Of a DNA stretch of 64,000 bases, positions 50,480 through 60,083 are shown piece after piece. Every line of letters begins with the position of its first letter. Positions within the stretch are counted from its first letter, which is position 1. Below the pieces are notes generated by a model. It saw nothing but the letters and a program-made list of their open reading frames with translations. It did not search any database and had not been told where the DNA came from. The DNA is taken from contig NZ_CP104285.1 in the NCBI RefSeq assembly GCF_025244905.1, positions 1,178,001 to 1,242,000 on the forward strand, read 5' to 3'. This stretch comes from Enterobacter mori. Lineage in GTDB: Bacteria > Pseudomonadota > Gammaproteobacteria > Enterobacterales > Enterobacteriaceae. A program made the position numbers and the translations under genes.

Positions 50480-51022
50480 TTATGCCAGCCTTGGATACGC
50501 ATCCGCGATCGCATCACCCGTAAACTGGGCCACCCATCCCTCAGGGTTATCGAAAATACGAATCGCCGTAAAGTTTGGCTCTGAGCCCATATCAAACCAG
50601 TGCGGCGTGCCCGCGGGCACGGAGATCAGGTCGTTTTTCTCGCAGAGCACCTGATACACCTCATCGCCGATGTGCAGGCAGAACAAGCCCGCGCCTTCCA
50701 CGAAAAAGCGTACTTCATCCTCGCCGTGGGTGTGTTCGTTCAGGAACTTCGCGCGCAGCGTCTCTTTCTGCGGGTTGTCGGCGCGCAGGCTGATCACGTC
50801 CCAGCTCTGATAGCCTTTCTCCGCCACCAGTTTGTCGATGGCATGCTGATACGCCGCGATCACGGCTTCGGGCGCGGGATCCTGTCCTAAATCGCGATCC
50901 GCCGCCCAGCGTTCAAACCGCACGCCTTTGGCGTTGAGCTGTTGGGCGATCTCGGCGGCGTCGGTGCTGTGCCATTGATGCTTACTGGCGTCTTTATCGG
51001 AATAAATGGTCAATGCGCTCAT
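50480..51022 (-). CDS. mtnD: Acireductone dioxygenase MtnD
   Basis: The 180-residue cupin enzyme acts on the acireductone formed by MtnC, giving 2-oxo-4-methylthiobutyrate with Fe(II) or methylthiopropionate and CO with Ni(II). The metal ligands are in [11 protein letters not shown] and [12 protein letters not shown]. It is last in mtnB-mtnC-mtnD and overlaps mtnC by 4 bp. Confidence 0.95.
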   Translation of the reverse strand: MSALTIYSDKDASKHQWHSTDAAEIAQQLNAKGVRFERWAADRDLGQDPAPEAVIAAYQHAIDKLVAEKGYQSWDVISLRADNPQKETLRAKFLNEHTHGEDEVRFFVEGAGLFCLHIGDEVYQVLCEKNDLISVPAGTPHWFDMGSEPNFTAIRIFDNPEGWVAQFTGDAIADAYPRLA

Positions 51023-51708
51023 GAAGGGATCTGCTCCGGATTTATCTCGTCAAACTGGTGGACCTGATGGTGGTGGCTTGCACCGTCATCATCACCGCGA
51101 ATCAGCTGCAGGGTGCGAAAACCTGCCTGTTCAGCCGCGTCCAGCTCCTGATGGATATCGGAGAGGAACAGGATCTGCGACGGGGCGATGCCCGTTTGCG
51201 CCGCGATGTTCTGATAAGACTGAACCTCGCGCTTGGCGCCGATGTGGGTATCAAAATAGCCGCTGAACAGATGAGTAATATCACCTTCATCGCTGTAGCC
51301 AAATAACAGTTTCTGCGCGGCGACAGAGCCCGAGGAATAAACATAGAGATCAATCCCTTGCGCTTTCCATTTTTCCAGCGCAGGCAGTACGTCCGGGTAG
51401 AGGTGACCGGTAAAGTCGCCGTTAACGTAGCCGTCGTGCCAGATGATCCCCTGCAGCGCTTTGAGCGCCGTGGACTTGCGGTCTTCATCCATAAAGGCAA
51501 ACAGGGCGTCGATAAGCTCGCTGACGCTGGCGTGCGGGTTACCGATTTCATCACGCAGGTTGTCCAGAATGGTTGTGACCGGCTCGGCGTACTGCTGCGC
51601 GGTCACGAAGGCCGCCAGCCGCTCGCGCGCGTAGGGGAACAAAACATCATGGACAAAACGAATATCGCTGGTGGTCCCTTCAATATCCGTCACAATCGCG
51701 CGAATCAT
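51019..51708 (-). CDS. mtnC: Enolase-phosphatase E1 MtnC
   Basis: The 229-residue HAD-family bifunctional enzyme enolises and dephosphorylates 2,3-diketo-5-methylthiopentyl-1-phosphate. Its first motif is [18 protein letters not shown], the second [10 protein letters not shown] and the last [12 protein letters not shown]. It overlaps both mtnB and mtnD by 4 bp. Confidence 0.95.
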   Translation of the reverse strand: MIRAIVTDIEGTTSDIRFVHDVLFPYARERLAAFVTAQQYAEPVTTILDNLRDEIGNPHASVSELIDALFAFMDEDRKSTALKALQGIIWHDGYVNGDFTGHLYPDVLPALEKWKAQGIDLYVYSSGSVAAQKLLFGYSDEGDITHLFSGYFDTHIGAKREVQSYQNIAAQTGIAPSQILFLSDIHQELDAAEQAGFRTLQLIRGDDDGASHHHQVHQFDEINPEQIPS

Positions 51709-52319
51709 ACTCTCTCCAGTTGTCGTAAACGCATTTCACATTCAAACAGGAATTCCAGTCCTTCCAGATGACGGCGGGCTTCGGCCACGTCGCGTCCCCA
51801 GCAGGTTAAGCCATGACCGCGCAGAAGAAAACCATAATTAAGCGGGCATTCCTGCGCGTAATGGGCGATGCGCGAGGCGAGGGCGTCGATGTCCTGGTCG
51901 TTATCAAAGACCGGGATGGAAACCGTATCCAGATGCGTGGTCTGTCCGGCGAGGGATTTTTGCATCTCAAAGCCGCTGATGTTGAGCTCGGCCTCTTTCA
52001 CCAGGCGCGACAGCACCGTGGCGTTAACGGTGTGAACGTGCAGCACGGCGTTAGCTTCCGGGAACAGACGATAGATAAGGGTGTGCAGCCCGGTCTCTGC
52101 TGACGGTTTGCGCCCGGACGGCGCGCGGTTGGTGGCGATTTCGACCTGCAGAAAATCCTCCGTCGTCAGGCTGCCTTTGTCTTTACCGGATTCGCTGAGC
52201 CAGCACAGATGTTCATCCTGACGCACCGACATGTTACCGCCGGTGGCGGGAGCCCAGCCTTTGGCACCAATCCAGCGGCAGGCGTCGACCAGATGTGTAA
52301 GTTGCAGGTTGTCTGTCAT
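51705..52319 (-). CDS. mtnB: Methylthioribulose-1-phosphate dehydratase MtnB
   Basis: The 204-residue class II aldolase-like zinc enzyme dehydrates methylthioribulose-1-phosphate. Zinc ligands are in LHVHTVNAT and [10 protein letters not shown], and TGGNMS near residue 27 is the phosphate-binding loop. It is first in mtnBCD and divergent from ybdL/mtnE, with MetJ-like boxes between. Confidence 0.95.
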   Translation of the reverse strand: MTDNLQLTHLVDACRWIGAKGWAPATGGNMSVRQDEHLCWLSESGKDKGSLTTEDFLQVEIATNRAPSGRKPSAETGLHTLIYRLFPEANAVLHVHTVNATVLSRLVKEAELNISGFEMQKSLAGQTTHLDTVSIPVFDNDQDIDALASRIAHYAQECPLNYGFLLRGHGLTCWGRDVAEARRHLEGLEFLFECEMRLRQLERV

Positions 52320-52350
52320 TTCCTTTTACCCTCGCGGCCAGGAATATTCA

Positions 52351-52374
52351 TATGGTTTAGACGTCTAAGCGTCT
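52351..52374. promoter_or_regulatory. Tandem MetJ boxes between mtnB and ybdL/mtnE
   Basis: TATGGTTT, AGACGTCT and AAGCGTCT are adjacent 8-mers. The middle is a perfect met box and the third matches six of eight. They are placed to control mtnBCD and the aminotransferase together. Confidence 0.75.
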
Positions 52375-52441
52375 TGATTGCCAAAGACTAACATCGTGTT
52401 ATAGTGTCAGCAACATAAGTATTACACGCAGGCACAGTACA

Positions 52442-53602
52442 ATGAGCAATAACGCATTGATTCCGCAGAGTAAACTTCCGAATCTCGGCACTACTATCTT
52501 TACGCAGATGAGCGCCCTGGCGCAGCAGCACAATGCCATTAACCTCTCGCAGGGGTTCCCGGATTTTGACGGCCCGCGCTATTTGCAGGAACGTCTGGCT
52601 TACCACGTGGCGCAGGGGGCAAACCAGTATGCGCCGATGACGGGCGTGCAGGCGCTGCGGGAAGCCATTGCGGACAAAACGGCGGAGTTGTACGGCCACA
52701 GGCCCGATGCGAACAGCGACATTACGGTGACGGCGGGGGCGACCGAAGCGCTATATGCGGCCATTACCGCGCTGGTGCGCACCGGTGATGAGGTGATCTG
52801 CTTTGACCCAAGCTACGATAGCTACGCGCCTGCCATCGAGCTTTCCGGCGGCGTAGTGAAACGCGTGGCGCTGCAGCCGCCGCATTTCCGTCCTGACTGG
52901 CAGGCATTCGCGGCACTGTTGAGTGATAAAACCCGCCTGGTGATCCTGAATACGCCGCACAATCCATCCGCAACGGTGTGGCAGAAAGCCGATTTCGCGG
53001 CGCTGTGGCAGGCGATTGCAGAACGTGAGATCTACGTGCTGAGCGATGAAGTGTACGAACACATCTGTTTTGCAGAAGAAGGACACGCCAGCGTGCTGGC
53101 CCATCCGCAGCTGCGCGAGCGCGCCGTCGCCGTCTCGTCGTTCGGCAAGACCTATCATATGACCGGCTGGAAAGTGGGTTACTGCGTGGCACCGGCCGCC
53201 ATCAGCGCCGAGCTGCGTAAAGTGCACCAGTATCTGACCTTTGCGGTGAACACGCCCGCCCAGCTGGCGCTGGCGGATATGCTGCGCGCCGAGCCGGAGC
53301 ACTACCGCGAGCTGCCGGACTTTTACCGCGCGCGCCGGGATCTGTTTGTGAATGCGCTCAGCGAAAGCCGTCTGGAGATTTTACCGTGCGAAGGAACGTA
53401 TTTTCTGCTGGCCGACTACAGCGCAATCTCCGATCTGGATGACGTCAGTTTCTGCCAGTGGTTGACCAAAGAGGCAGGCGTGGCCGCCATACCGCTGTCG
53501 GTCTTCTGTGCCGATCCCTTCCCGCATAAACTGATCCGTCTCTGTTTTGCGAAGCAAGAATCGACACTGCTGTTGGCGGCCGAACGCCTGAATGCGCTCT
53601 GA
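52442..53602 (+). CDS. ybdL: Methionine/2-oxo-4-methylthiobutyrate aminotransferase YbdL (MtnE)
   Basis: The 386-residue class I aminotransferase has the PLP lysine in SSFGKTYHMTGWK, NTPHNPSATVW and the C-terminal arginine in KLIRLCFAK. It matches E. coli YbdL, a methionine-preferring transaminase. Here it completes methionine salvage as the last step after MtnD and is the counterpart of mtnE. Confidence 0.94.
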   Translation: MSNNALIPQSKLPNLGTTIFTQMSALAQQHNAINLSQGFPDFDGPRYLQERLAYHVAQGANQYAPMTGVQALREAIADKTAELYGHRPDANSDITVTAGATEALYAAITALVRTGDEVICFDPSYDSYAPAIELSGGVVKRVALQPPHFRPDWQAFAALLSDKTRLVILNTPHNPSATVWQKADFAALWQAIAEREIYVLSDEVYEHICFAEEGHASVLAHPQLRERAVAVSSFGKTYHMTGWKVGYCVAPAAISAELRKVHQYLTFAVNTPAQLALADMLRAEPEHYRELPDFYRARRDLFVNALSESRLEILPCEGTYFLLADYSAISDLDDVSFCQWLTKEAGVAAIPLSVFCADPFPHKLIRLCFAKQESTLLLAAERLNAL

Positions 53603-54229
53603 TTATTTCACCGTCCAGGCTTCTGAATAACGACGGTCTGCGAACAGTTCCAGCAGGCCGTTGATTTGCTTGAGGCGCAACACCTCATCGCTGTCCATAC
53701 CGAGCTCTTTGCCAATTTTTTGCTCGTTCCAGCCAAGCTGCGCCAGTTCACGGACGATTTCTGCCATCGCGTTGATCTGGTGTCGTCCACGCGCCCGGTT
53801 GTGGCGAATGGTTGCGGCCATTCGATCGTGTTTATCCTGGCGCTCGCGGCGCAGGCAGGTGACGGGAAGATACCCTTTTAGCTCTCGCTTTAGCGCTGCC
53901 CGCGTGCTGCCGATTTCATGGCGATGAAAACCGTCCACGATTTCGTAATGCTGCGGGTCACTTTCAGTTACTACGATAGGTTGAGTGAATCCATCCAGCT
54001 CCAGCGACTTCGTGAGTAGCCGCTTTTCCGGTGGGGCAACGTTATTGGGATTGTAATCATTGGCCGTAAGACGATCCTGTTTAACCCAGAGCACGCAGTC
54101 GACAGGCTGCTCGCGAAAAGGGCTGTGCTGATGTATGACCTGGCGAAACGCATTGATGGCGTTAATGCGATCCTCTTCAGGAAGGGACTGAAGGTACGTT
54201 TCGATCTCTGAGATTATTCTTTGTCGCAT
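53603..54229 (-). CDS. ybdM: ParB/Srx-fold protein YbdM
   Basis: The 208-residue protein matches E. coli YbdM. It has a ParB-like N-domain (ANDYNPNNVAPPEKRLL, IVDGFHRHEIG) and an HTH-like region (EIVRELAQLGWNEQKIGKELGM). The start is ATG 54229 (MRQRIISEIE), with AAGGAG upstream; a GTG 12 bases earlier sits too close to that site. It overlaps ybdN by 16 bp, so the two form one operon. Function unknown; the pair is thought to be linked to DNA or sulfur chemistry. Confidence 0.9.
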   Translation of the reverse strand: MRQRIISEIETYLQSLPEEDRINAINAFRQVIHQHSPFREQPVDCVLWVKQDRLTANDYNPNNVAPPEKRLLTKSLELDGFTQPIVVTESDPQHYEIVDGFHRHEIGSTRAALKRELKGYLPVTCLRRERQDKHDRMAATIRHNRARGRHQINAMAEIVRELAQLGWNEQKIGKELGMDSDEVLRLKQINGLLELFADRRYSEAWTVK

Positions 54230-55431
54230 AAAATTCCCCACTCCTTGCGTTTTGCCTTCACTCTTTCACTGTAGCGTTGATAGTGTTTGGGTTTGTTAGG
54301 GCTGAAAGAGAGCGCCCGGCACCAGTAGTCGTTATTGAGTAAAACCTTACAAATTCGGCGCCAGGAGGGGATATCTTTTGAGCCAATGTCCCCTTCCTGC
54401 GTATCGGGAATATCGTCCATGCCCCGCTTTTGATACCAGTGCAAATACACCGCGATTTTGTTGCGGTAATGCTCTGCCGTCGTTTGCGGCATGCTGTCGA
54501 GCAGCAGCATGGCATACGCGTACCAGCTCAGGTGGTCGGGTTTCAGGATCTTCCTGTGGCCGTAGAAATGGTTATCGTGCCCGGCGTAAATTCCGCCGCT
54601 GCTCGCACCGCTGACGCGTTCACACATAACGGCCCAGCGTTCAGGCTCGACCACGTGATACAACCACAAACCCTGACGTTGTTCTGGGCCAAAGGGTTCG
54701 CAGATGCGCATATAGCGTGGCGGGACCCCAGCCTGAAACATGAGATTGTACAGAGGGTTATAGCATTCTCCCGTTTTGGCGAACCACGTCCAGATATCCG
54801 CGGTTTTCCAGTCGTAAAGCGGGTAGATGTACCACGCGTGCCCGCCCGGGGCGATGGTTGTCCAGGGTTTATCATCGGCGAAACGCTGCTTGCGGGCGTT
54901 GGCGATGGTTAAAAAGCGGTTGTAGGATTCATCGGCGCGTATGCCCACCAGCATTGCGGCAGGGCGATGCTGTGCAAACCAGTCAGAAAACGCACGGACA
55001 AAGGCTTCAAACGTCATGCCCGGCTGGTAGAAATCGAAGTAATCAGGGGCGGTTATCGCCTCTTCGGGCGGCTGGCGAACCCACGGTTTGCCCGGCTCCC
55101 AGCATTGCCATTCGGGCTGGTATTGCGACAGGGCGTTTTGCGTCGTGAGTGGCAGAGCGACCCACCAGTATTTTGCAATCACATCGCCATACTGCTGGAG
55201 CATTCTATTTACATGCTCAATGGTGTAAGTGAACTGCGCTTCCCAGTCTATAAAGAGCAGATGAATTTTCTTGCCCATTTTTCGGGCTTGTTGAGCCGTC
55301 AAATGCAGCATGATGGTCGAATCTTTCCCGCCTGAAAATGAAACACAAACCATCGGGAGATTCTCAAGCGTCCATGCGATGCGGTCTACCGCGGCCTCAA
55401 GGACATTTTGGTTTAGTGGATACTTATACAT
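54214..55431 (-). CDS. ybdN: PAPS-reductase-like protein YbdN
   Basis: The 405-residue protein of the phosphoadenosine-phosphosulfate reductase-like (PP-loop) family has VCVSFSGGKDSTIMLHL with the SGGKDS ATP-pyrophosphatase loop near residue 35. It matches E. coli YbdN (406). The start ATG 55431 gives MYKYPLNQNVLEAA. YbdM-YbdN pairs resemble the DndB/DndC-type and IbrA/IbrB-type gene pairs, in which a ParB-like protein accompanies a PP-loop protein. Confidence 0.92.
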   Translation of the reverse strand: MYKYPLNQNVLEAAVDRIAWTLENLPMVCVSFSGGKDSTIMLHLTAQQARKMGKKIHLLFIDWEAQFTYTIEHVNRMLQQYGDVIAKYWWVALPLTTQNALSQYQPEWQCWEPGKPWVRQPPEEAITAPDYFDFYQPGMTFEAFVRAFSDWFAQHRPAAMLVGIRADESYNRFLTIANARKQRFADDKPWTTIAPGGHAWYIYPLYDWKTADIWTWFAKTGECYNPLYNLMFQAGVPPRYMRICEPFGPEQRQGLWLYHVVEPERWAVMCERVSGASSGGIYAGHDNHFYGHRKILKPDHLSWYAYAMLLLDSMPQTTAEHYRNKIAVYLHWYQKRGMDDIPDTQEGDIGSKDIPSWRRICKVLLNNDYWCRALSFSPNKPKHYQRYSERVKAKRKEWGILCDKE

Positions 55432-55581
55432 TGACAAGGTAAATGCCTCCCTGCAAATAAATACCGGATGGGTGTCAATAATCAAGAGAGAGTAATATTA
55501 GGTAAAAATAGGATGAGGTAAATGAAAAAGAGAAATGTTTTTCTTAATTATAAATGTGGGTTATGTATTGCAGGAAAGTAA

Positions 55582-55604
55582 ATGGCTGCGGTAAACGCAG
55601 CCAT
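55582..55604 (-). terminator. Terminator hairpin of ybdO
   Basis: ATGGCTGCG (55582-55590) and CGCAGCCAT (55596-55604) form a 9-bp stem with loop GTAAA, seven bases after the ybdO stop. On the minus strand it is followed by TTACTTT, a moderate T tract. Confidence 0.6.
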
Positions 55605-55610
55605 CGCCAT

Positions 55611-56510
55611 TTAATTTTCTGCAACCTGGCCGATAAATGATGAGAAAATTGAACTGTTCAAGGCTGAACGGTTATAGATCATAAAAACGTCCAGCGGAGG
55701 AAGCATAAACGGTGCATCTAATTTCTTGAGTCTCAGAACATGTTTGTATTTTTCATAAAATATCTCCGGCACGTATCCGACCAAATGCGAGGCACTGATC
55801 ATGGCCATAATAGTGAATACGGAGTCACAACGAAAACCGATTGTCTTGTCAGCATGCACTTTTTCAACCATAGATTGATAGCTCTTTACGCCGGGTTCGT
55901 CGCTCATGAAAACAGTAAACTTCTCTTCGTTAAGTTCCTCCATCGTGACAACATCCTTCATACGCGGATGATCCTGGCTGCATACCATAACCATTGAATA
56001 GGAAGCGTAAGGCACACAGATCATTGAACGGTTGCTCACCGGCGCCATGGAGAAGATGAGATCTGCTTTACGGTAGGCCAATAGGTCTTCTGCAGAATCC
56101 GCAGTAAGCAGCATATCATGAAGCTCGATCTGATAATTATGCTCTCTCATCAATAGCTTAAGCGGATCCAGTAGATTTTCAGTGGTCAGGATCTGCGGGC
56201 AATAGAGGATAAAGTTCTTCTTCAGCACGGAGCCATGCATGATGTTTATCGTCTGCTCCAGCTGATTAAGATTTTGCTCAAGATGATGGTGGAGATTGAT
56301 GCCCACCGTGGTTGGCGTGATCCCCTTACCGGAACGAATAAACAGCGGGTCGTTGAGCTGGCTACGCAGGCGCTGAAGTGACTGACTGACCGCAGAGGGG
56401 GTAATGTAGAGTGTTTCTGCTGCCTTGCTGATGCTCAAGTGTTGAAAGATACATTCAAAAATGACCAGCAGGTTAAGGTCGAATTTTTTCAGATCGTAGA
56501 GGTTTGCCAT
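55611..56510 (-). CDS. ybdO: LysR-family regulator YbdO
   Basis: The 299-residue LysR-type regulator has the N-terminal helix-turn-helix LSISKAAETLYITPSAVSQSLQRLR and a co-inducer domain. The first 95 residues are close to E. coli YbdO; the C-terminal half is more diverged. Its target is not evident. The long gap upstream faces ahpC. Confidence 0.9.
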   Translation of the reverse strand: MANLYDLKKFDLNLLVIFECIFQHLSISKAAETLYITPSAVSQSLQRLRSQLNDPLFIRSGKGITPTTVGINLHHHLEQNLNQLEQTINIMHGSVLKKNFILYCPQILTTENLLDPLKLLMREHNYQIELHDMLLTADSAEDLLAYRKADLIFSMAPVSNRSMICVPYASYSMVMVCSQDHPRMKDVVTMEELNEEKFTVFMSDEPGVKSYQSMVEKVHADKTIGFRCDSVFTIMAMISASHLVGYVPEIFYEKYKHVLRLKKLDAPFMLPPLDVFMIYNRSALNSSIFSSFIGQVAEN

Positions 56511-56820
56511 GTTTCATCCTGAGTACGCTGTGTTGCGTTATCACATAACTGATAACTATAGGAGTAAGTTAACCTTTTATCATCCATGAGAATAACTTAC
56601 TTAATTAACGATTTATTTTCGCTTAATATATCACGAAGGTAGATTAATGAAATAGATCTTCAATGAGTATTAAGATACTTTTATCTTTAAAAGTGCGATT
56701 CCTTTCATTGAAATAGTTTTCATTTATATATAGATAATAATCATCATTCTTATCTATTTCTCCCTGCCTGGGCACCAAAGGAAATAAACGACAGCACATG
56801 TTCGTTAAAACCTATCACAG
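56511..56820. other. AT-rich region upstream of ybdO
   Basis: About 300 bp, strongly AT-rich (for example 56620-56760), with no gene. It probably holds the ybdO promoter and is a likely H-NS-type region. In E. coli dsbG occupies the space between ybdO and ahpC. Confidence 0.5.
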
Positions 56821-56904
56821 CCATAGATAGGATTGCCGCTCAGGTGCATTGCTCTTACGCTGGACGGGTGTTGTAATCATTCGGCTGTTATTGCCTTGAT
56901 ATAA

Positions 56905-57000
56905 GGTTATAGAGCGCAACGCAACGCCAGCTTCGGCTGGCACTGAATGTACCTGCGGGGAGTTCAGGTATCAGGGCCGCCCGTTGAGGCGGCCTTTTTA
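56905..57000 (+). ncRNA. Candidate structured small RNA ending at a strong terminator
   Basis: Three stems follow one another: GCCAGC-TTCG-GCTGGC (about 56925-56940) with a UUCG tetraloop, ACCTG...CAGGT (56951-56969), and GGCCGCC-CGTTGA-GGCGGCC followed by TTTTT (56975-56999). The last is a textbook Rho-independent terminator. No open frame ends here, so a short noncoding transcript or a leader remnant is indicated. The promoter is not certain; GGTTATAGA at 56905-56913 could be a -10. Confidence 0.55.
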
Positions 57001-57146
57001 CTTTCGGGCGCCCTTTAATAAGGTTCACCTTGCTGTCTTGTTGATGTTGTAAGGTTTGGCTGATTGATTTGATAAAGCATACGCATTAGCCCCGATGAAG
57101 AAAGTTGGTTACCTTACATCTCAACGAAAACACGGAGGAAGTACAG

Positions 57147-57710
57147 ATGTCTTTGATTAACACTAAAATTAAACCTTTCAAAAACCAGGCGTTCAAAAAC
57201 GGTGAATTCATCGAAGTTACCGAGAAAGATACCGAAGGCCGCTGGAGCGTGTTCTTCTTCTATCCGGCTGACTTTACCTTCGTTTGCCCGACTGAACTGG
57301 GCGACGTAGCAGACCATTACGAGGAACTGCAGAAGCTGGGCGTAGACGTTTACTCTGTTTCTACCGATACCCACTTCACCCACAAAGCATGGCACGGCAG
57401 CTCTGAAACCATCGCGAAAATCAAATACGCGATGATCGGTGACCCGACTGGCGCCCTGACCCGTAACTTCGACAATATGCGTGAAGATGAAGGCCTGGCC
57501 GACCGTGCGACCTTCGTTGTTGACCCGCAGGGCATTATCCAGGCTATCGAAGTTACCGCTGAAGGTATCGGCCGTGACGCATCTGACCTGCTGCGTAAAG
57601 TGAAAGCCGCTCAGTACGTGGCTTCTCACCCAGGCGAAGTGTGCCCGGCGAAATGGAAAGAAGGCGAAGCGACGCTGGCTCCATCTTTAGACCTGGTCGG
57701 TAAGATCTAA
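57147..57710 (+). CDS. ahpC: Alkyl hydroperoxide reductase subunit AhpC
   Basis: The 187-residue 2-Cys peroxiredoxin reduces H2O2 and organic peroxides. Peroxidatic Cys is in [10 protein letters not shown] and resolving Cys in GEVCPAKW. The start ATG 57147 follows GGAGGAA; an in-frame extension to 57105 has no site. In E. coli it is induced by OxyR, but I could not pick out an OxyR site with confidence. It is followed by a REP unit and ahpF. Confidence 0.96.
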   Translation: MSLINTKIKPFKNQAFKNGEFIEVTEKDTEGRWSVFFFYPADFTFVCPTELGDVADHYEELQKLGVDVYSVSTDTHFTHKAWHGSSETIAKIKYAMIGDPTGALTRNFDNMREDEGLADRATFVVDPQGIIQAIEVTAEGIGRDASDLLRKVKAAQYVASHPGEVCPAKWKEGEATLAPSLDLVGKI

Positions 57711-57719
57711 GTCTGTAAA

Positions 57720-57785
57720 GCCTGGCGGCCCGCGCTTGCACAGGCCTACAGTATCGTAGGCCGGGTAAACGAAGTGCCACCCGGC
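57720..57785. repeat. REP pair between ahpC and ahpF
   Basis: GCCTGGCGGCCCGCGCTTGCACAGGCCTACA faces GTAGGCCGGGTAAACGAAGTGCCACCCGGC. The left unit is diverged. It lies within the ahpCF unit, where REP hairpins commonly protect the upstream mRNA. Confidence 0.8.
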
Positions 57786-57896
57786 AATCAACGGGCGCCC
57801 CCCGCGCCCGTTTCATCTAACTCCATGATGCAAGTTGCATTCAGGCCGCCCGATTAAGGCAGCTTGCATGATGACGTTTTAAGAGAGGGAAGAATA

Positions 57897-59462
57897 ATGC
57901 TCGACACTACGATGAAAACCCAGCTCAAGGCCTACCTTGAGAAGCTGACCAAACCCGTTGAGCTGATTGCCACGCTGGACGACAGCGCGAAATCGGCAGA
58001 GATCAAGGAACTGCTGGCGGAGATCGCCGAACTGTCACCGAAAGTGACCTTCAAAGAAGATAATGCGCTTGCAGTCCGTAAGCCCTCTTTCCTGATTACC
58101 AACCCAGGCTCCGACCAGGGGCCACGCTTTGCCGGTTCTCCGCTGGGCCATGAATTTACCTCACTGGTGCTGGCGCTGCTGTGGACCGGTGGTCATCCGT
58201 CAAAAGAAGCGCAGGCGCTGCTGGAGCAGATCCGCGATATCGACGGTGACTTTGAGTTTGAAACTTACTACTCACTCTCCTGCCACAACTGCCCGGACGT
58301 GGTGCAGGCGCTGAACCTGATGTCAGTCCTGAACCCGCGCATTAAGCACACGGCGATTGACGGCGGTACCTTCCAGAATGAAATCACCGATCGCAACGTG
58401 ATGGGCGTTCCGGCGGTCTATATGAACGGCAAAGAGTTCGGCCAGGGCCGTATGACGCTGACTGAAATCGTTGCCAAAGTGGATACCGGTGCTGAAAAGC
58501 GTGCGGCGGAAGCGCTGAACAAACGCGATGCCTACGACGTGCTGATCGTCGGTTCCGGCCCTGCGGGTGCGGCTGCTGCGGTGTACTCCGCGCGTAAAGG
58601 TATCCGTACCGGCCTGATGGGCGAACGCTTTGGTGGCCAGGTGCTGGATACCGTAGACATCGAAAACTACATTTCCGTGCCGAAAACGGAAGGTCAGAAA
58701 CTGGCAGGTGCACTGAAAGCGCACGTCAGCGACTACGACGTGGACGTGATCGACAGCCAGAGCGCCAGCAAGCTGGTTCCTGCAGCGGTCGAGGGTGGTT
58801 TACACCAGATTGAAACCGCGTCCGGCGCGGTGCTGAAAGCACGCAGCATTATCATTGCCACCGGCGCGAAATGGCGCAACATGAACGTCCCGGGCGAAGA
58901 TCAGTATCGCACCAAAGGCGTGACCTACTGCCCGCACTGCGACGGCCCGCTGTTTAAAGGGAAACGCGTGGCGGTGATCGGCGGCGGTAACTCCGGCGTG
59001 GAAGCGGCAATCGACCTGGCGGGTATTGTTGAACACGTGACGCTGCTGGAATTTGCACCAGAGATGAAGGCGGACCAGGTTCTGCAGGATAAAGTCCGCA
59101 GCCTGAAAAACGTCGATATCGTGCTGAACGCGCAGACCACGGAAGTGAAGGGCGACGGCAGCAAAGTGACCGGGCTGGAATACCGTGACCGCGTGAGTGG
59201 TGATGTTCACAGCGTGGCACTGTCAGGCATCTTCGTACAGATTGGTCTGCTGCCTAACACGACCTGGCTGGAAGGCGCGATTGAGCGCAACCGCATGGGC
59301 GAAATCATCATTGATGCGAAGTGTGAAACCAGCGTGAAGGGTGTATTTGCCGCAGGCGACTGCACCACCGTGCCGTATAAGCAGATTATCATCGCCACCG
59401 GCGAAGGTGCGAAAGCGTCACTGAGTTCGTTTGACTACCTGATTCGCACCAAAACAGCATAA
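57897..59462 (+). CDS. ahpF: Alkyl hydroperoxide reductase subunit AhpF
   Basis: The 521-residue flavoprotein, the same length as in E. coli, passes electrons from NADH to AhpC. The N-terminal double thioredoxin fold carries SCHNCPD (about residue 128). The thioredoxin-reductase-like part has [17 protein letters not shown] (FAD), TYCPHCDGP (redox disulfide) and [10 protein letters not shown] (NADH). The start is ATG 57897, with AGAGGGAAGA upstream. Confidence 0.96.
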   Translation: MLDTTMKTQLKAYLEKLTKPVELIATLDDSAKSAEIKELLAEIAELSPKVTFKEDNALAVRKPSFLITNPGSDQGPRFAGSPLGHEFTSLVLALLWTGGHPSKEAQALLEQIRDIDGDFEFETYYSLSCHNCPDVVQALNLMSVLNPRIKHTAIDGGTFQNEITDRNVMGVPAVYMNGKEFGQGRMTLTEIVAKVDTGAEKRAAEALNKRDAYDVLIVGSGPAGAAAAVYSARKGIRTGLMGERFGGQVLDTVDIENYISVPKTEGQKLAGALKAHVSDYDVDVIDSQSASKLVPAAVEGGLHQIETASGAVLKARSIIIATGAKWRNMNVPGEDQYRTKGVTYCPHCDGPLFKGKRVAVIGGGNSGVEAAIDLAGIVEHVTLLEFAPEMKADQVLQDKVRSLKNVDIVLNAQTTEVKGDGSKVTGLEYRDRVSGDVHSVALSGIFVQIGLLPNTTWLEGAIERNRMGEIIIDAKCETSVKGVFAAGDCTTVPYKQIIIATGEGAKASLSSFDYLIRTKTA

Positions 59463-59560
59463 TAAAAGAAAGTAAGACGACACCTGCAATAGCTAGAGGC
59501 CACCGAAATGAAGTGAACCCCGAAAGTTGGACATCCAACGATTAGGGGTTTTGCGTTTCA

Positions 59561-59944
59561 ATGGGCAGAAAAAAATATTCATCTGAATTCAAGCAACAAG
59601 TTGTTCTCCACTATCTGAACAGTGGTGACGGTGCAAAGAAAACGGCCAGGCTGTTCGGCGTCGATCACGGAGCGGTCAGACGCTGGACTGAACACTGGAA
59701 AGTGAACGGGGTGAACGGTTTTTCCATTCCTACCAGAGCTTACTCTGCTGAGTTCAAAGAGTCTGTTGTGCTCTGGATGCAGCAACATAACAAGTCATCC
59801 CGGAAAGCTGCGGCGGAGTTTTGCATCGCAACCGCTTATACTGTCAGCAAGTGGGAGCGCCTTTACCGTGAAGGCGGTGTTATTGCCTTACAAGATAAAC
59901 CCAGAGGGCGTCCGGTGAAGTCTGGTAAGAACGAACGTCAATAA
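59561..59944 (+). pseudogene. IS150-type OrfA, disrupted by frameshift
   Basis: The 127-residue product has two helix-turn-helix units (YSSEFKQQVVLHYL, SSRKAAAEFCIAT) that bind the element ends. It stops at TAA 59942-59944 in an A-rich tract. The expected C-terminal leucine zipper (PPAFQSVEEELEYLRAENAY, then LKKLQALIREKQKTKQK-stop) continues in a different frame from 59962 to about 60075. Several homopolymer length changes between 59938 and 59963 would be needed to reconnect them. Confidence 0.8.
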
Positions 59945-60023
59945 AATAAAAAAAAAATTCCCCTCCAGCGTTTCAGAGCGTTGAAGAAGAGCTTGAATAC
60001 TTGAGGGCGGAAAATGCCTACCT

Positions 60024-60030
60024 AAAAAAG
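60024..60030 (+). promoter_or_regulatory. A6G programmed -1 frameshift signal
   Basis: AAAAAAG lies within the displaced OrfA tail, and the OrfB frame is the -1 frame relative to that tail. IS150 uses the same A6G slip to make its OrfAB transposase. Confidence 0.7.
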
Positions 60031-60083
60031 CTTCAGGCCTTGATTCGGGAAAAGCAGAAGACAAAGCAAAAATAATTACCGAA

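Noticed and set aside
53603..55431. ybdM-ybdN taken as a phosphorothioation (Dnd) defence system
   Set aside because: They resemble a ParB-like/PP-loop pair, but no dndA, dndD, dndE or restriction partner is present, and the same pair is a normal part of the E. coli chromosome.
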